Shown: positions 13,100 through 14,347 of the stretch, piece by piece
Position numbering within the stretch: the stretch's first letter is position 1
Layout of the letters: each line of letters starts with the position of its first letter
NCBI GenBank assembly: GCA_938084875.1
Contig: CALKFX010000048.1
Span: forward strand, 1-14,347
Origin: an uncultured Flavobacteriales bacterium
GTDB taxonomy: Bacteria; Bacteroidota; Bacteroidia; Flavobacteriales_D; Parvicellaceae
Direction of reading: 5' to 3'
DNA length: 14,347 bases
Notes under the pieces: model-generated
The model's input: the letters and a program-made list of their open reading frames with translations, nothing else
What the model was told of the DNA's origin: nothing
The model's database searches: none
Translations under genes and position numbers: made by a program

Positions 13100-14347
13100 T
13101 TAGATTAGTTTTTTAATTATTATGATTTCTAAAATTAGGCATATTAAACTTATAAAAATAAAATATATCCAATATTCTAAGTTCTTATTATTGTTTTTAA
13201 TTAGTTCAGGATATTTATTTTGCTTAATGTCCCAATATTGAATTTTATCATTTAAATCTAAATTTTCAAGCTCCGCATTAAGTTCTTTTGAAGAAGAAAA
13301 AGCCATTTTGGATTCGCTTTTTGAATTATTTACTGAAAATCCACTTACCAAACTATCGTTGTTATATATGTAGTAGTGACCAGTGGATTCAATCATATCC
13401 TTAATATACAATGACGACGAACCAGAACTACTTGAAATTAAAGGATAAAAAGAGAAGGTTGGCTCGCTTAGATCATTGGTGATTTGTATATTTCCATTTT
13501 GTTGAATTGCTTGATTAATTTTGAAGTCCTCTAATTCATTTATTGAAATTTGACTAGTAATGTCGTTGGCAGACTTCTCTTTTATACGAAGAAGAACAGG
13601 AACAAATAAAGCATGTTGGCTAAAATTAGAATAATCCTTATTTAAATTGGAAGTGAAAAAATAAAAGTCATTGTTCTTGTAGGAATATTTACTAAGTAAG
13701 GGCTCTGTGTTGCTTAAGTTTATATAATTAATTGGATTGTATAAGTTTTGAATTTTAAGATACTTGTTAAAGTAGGGTAGATCTAAATTTTCATTATAAT
13801 TTGAAAAAATATTTTTAAAAAAACTTAAATCTATAGATTCAATATCTAATTCTAGTTTTAAGTTTTTTAATTCAGAATTTTTAATGCCAAGTATTTTATA
13901 TAAATCTTCGTAATCTAAATCTTCGTTCAATGAAGGGAAAATTAATATGCTTTTTCTTTTAGAGGAGCTTGAAAACAGTTGTAGGGTCTTTTTATCAATT
14001 TTTGATAACTCATTTAAAATAACAAGTTCTGCGTTTAAATCTTGATTAGTAATCCCATTATTAATATCTATATTTTTATAATTGGTTTTCTCAACATACT
14101 TAAATAGTGTTTCTATAGATTTATTGGATTTGTTTTCACCTTGGTGAACATTAACTATAGAAAATTTCTCTTCTAGCATATAAGAAAAGAAATACTTATC
14201 GTCAAATAATAAATCGTTATTAGCAGGATTTATCAAGCTAATTAATCCTGATTTAATTCCTTTTTCATTAACTGAATAATCAAATTTAATTTCTGCAGAC
14301 TCCTTGGGATTAATTTTATTAAAAGATTGGTTTAAAACCTCACCATT
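13100..14347 (-). CDS. BatA-like membrane-anchored protein, 5' end outside the window
   Basis: The frame is open from the window edge to the stop at 13100 and gives the last 415 residues; a TTG at 14236 is internal, because the coding frame continues upstream of it. The first visible part (VLNQSFNKINPKESAEIKFD through GLISLINPANNDLLFDDKYF) resembles the beta-sandwich region of Bacteroidota BatA-domain proteins, where a phrase such as G-x-I-x-x-x-D-x-x-FDN-x-FYF-S precedes an alpha/beta domain. Residues around 60-230 would be that domain (FSIVNVHQ, LNAELVILNELSKI). The C-terminus ends in one hydrophobic helix (YWIYFIFISLICLILEIIII) plus Lys-Lys, a membrane anchor. Full-length relatives are about 600-700 residues with N-terminal membrane helices, here missing. 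The exact role is unknown; coupling to the dihydroorotase-like gene suggests joint function. Confidence 0.75.
   Translation of the reverse strand, partial: NGEVLNQSFNKINPKESAEIKFDYSVNEKGIKSGLISLINPANNDLLFDDKYFFSYMLEEKFSIVNVHQGENKSNKSIETLFKYVEKTNYKNIDINNGITNQDLNAELVILNELSKIDKKTLQLFSSSSKRKSILIFPSLNEDLDYEDLYKILGIKNSELKNLKLELDIESIDLSFFKNIFSNYNENLDLPYFNKYLKIQNLYNPINYINLSNTEPLLSKYSYKNNDFYFFTSNLNKDYSNFSQHALFVPVLLRIKEKSANDITSQISINELEDFKINQAIQQNGNIQITNDLSEPTFSFYPLISSSSGSSSLYIKDMIESTGHYYIYNNDSLVSGFSVNNSKSESKMAFSSSKELNAELENLDLNDKIQYWDIKQNKYPELIKNNNKNLEYWIYFIFISLICLILEIIIIKKLI

Noticed and set aside
13100..14236. TTG at 14236 as the start of the BatA-like protein
   Set aside because: The same frame stays open to the window edge and its translation continues the beta-sandwich domain, so the gene simply runs off the window.

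Overview
The window is AT-rich DNA from a member of the Bacteroidota, most likely a Flavobacteriia-type and probably aquatic bacterium. The evidence is a giant secreted protein built from Ig/PKD-like modules of the kind exported by the type IX system, a 190-residue Crp/Fnr regulator typical of the phylum, the flavobacterial dihydroorotase-like pseudoenzyme next to a BatA-type membrane protein, and TAnnTTTG promoter elements instead of a sigma70 -10 box. Genes generally lack a Shine-Dalgarno sequence. The genus cannot be named from the sequence alone.

Layout. 1-4787 (minus): the N-terminal 1595 codons of a giant surface or secreted protein, cut by the window edge. It has a signal peptide, a beta-propeller-like N-terminal part and 14 tandem modules of about 70-78 residues. 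4980-5552 (minus): Crp/Fnr regulator, with palindromes on both sides of it. 5717-6025 (plus): small DUF6787-like membrane protein, convergent with a DEAD-box (DEVD) RNA helicase at 6041-7396 (minus); both stop codons lie in the arms of one bidirectional terminator. 7665-8312 (minus): lipoprotein with a duplicated module. 8313-8680: AT-rich spacer ending in a 58-codon open frame without a standard start. 8681-9397 (plus): YgjP-type zinc metallopeptidase, whose stop codon overlaps that of methylglyoxal synthase.

9394-14347 is all on the minus strand. In transcription order it holds a BatA-like protein (5' end missing), a dihydroorotase-like protein lacking its metal ligands, the SRP RNA gene with its own promoter and terminator, a GNAT acetyltransferase split by a -1 frameshift at an A_AAA_AAG heptamer, a transaldolase, a YciO/Sua5-type protein and methylglyoxal synthase. 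BatA-like and dihydroorotase-like are 1 bp apart, and transaldolase and YciO-like are 6 bp apart, so these are likely co-transcribed pairs. Methylglyoxal synthase may have its own promoter.

Most of the window is ordinary flavobacterial chromosome. The least ordinary points are the possible programmed frameshift in the acetyltransferase just downstream of the SRP RNA, the dihydroorotase-like pseudoenzyme, the two-type module architecture of the giant protein, the palindromes around the Crp/Fnr gene, and the open frame without a start before the metallopeptidase. I saw no CRISPR array, tRNA, insertion sequence or phage gene.
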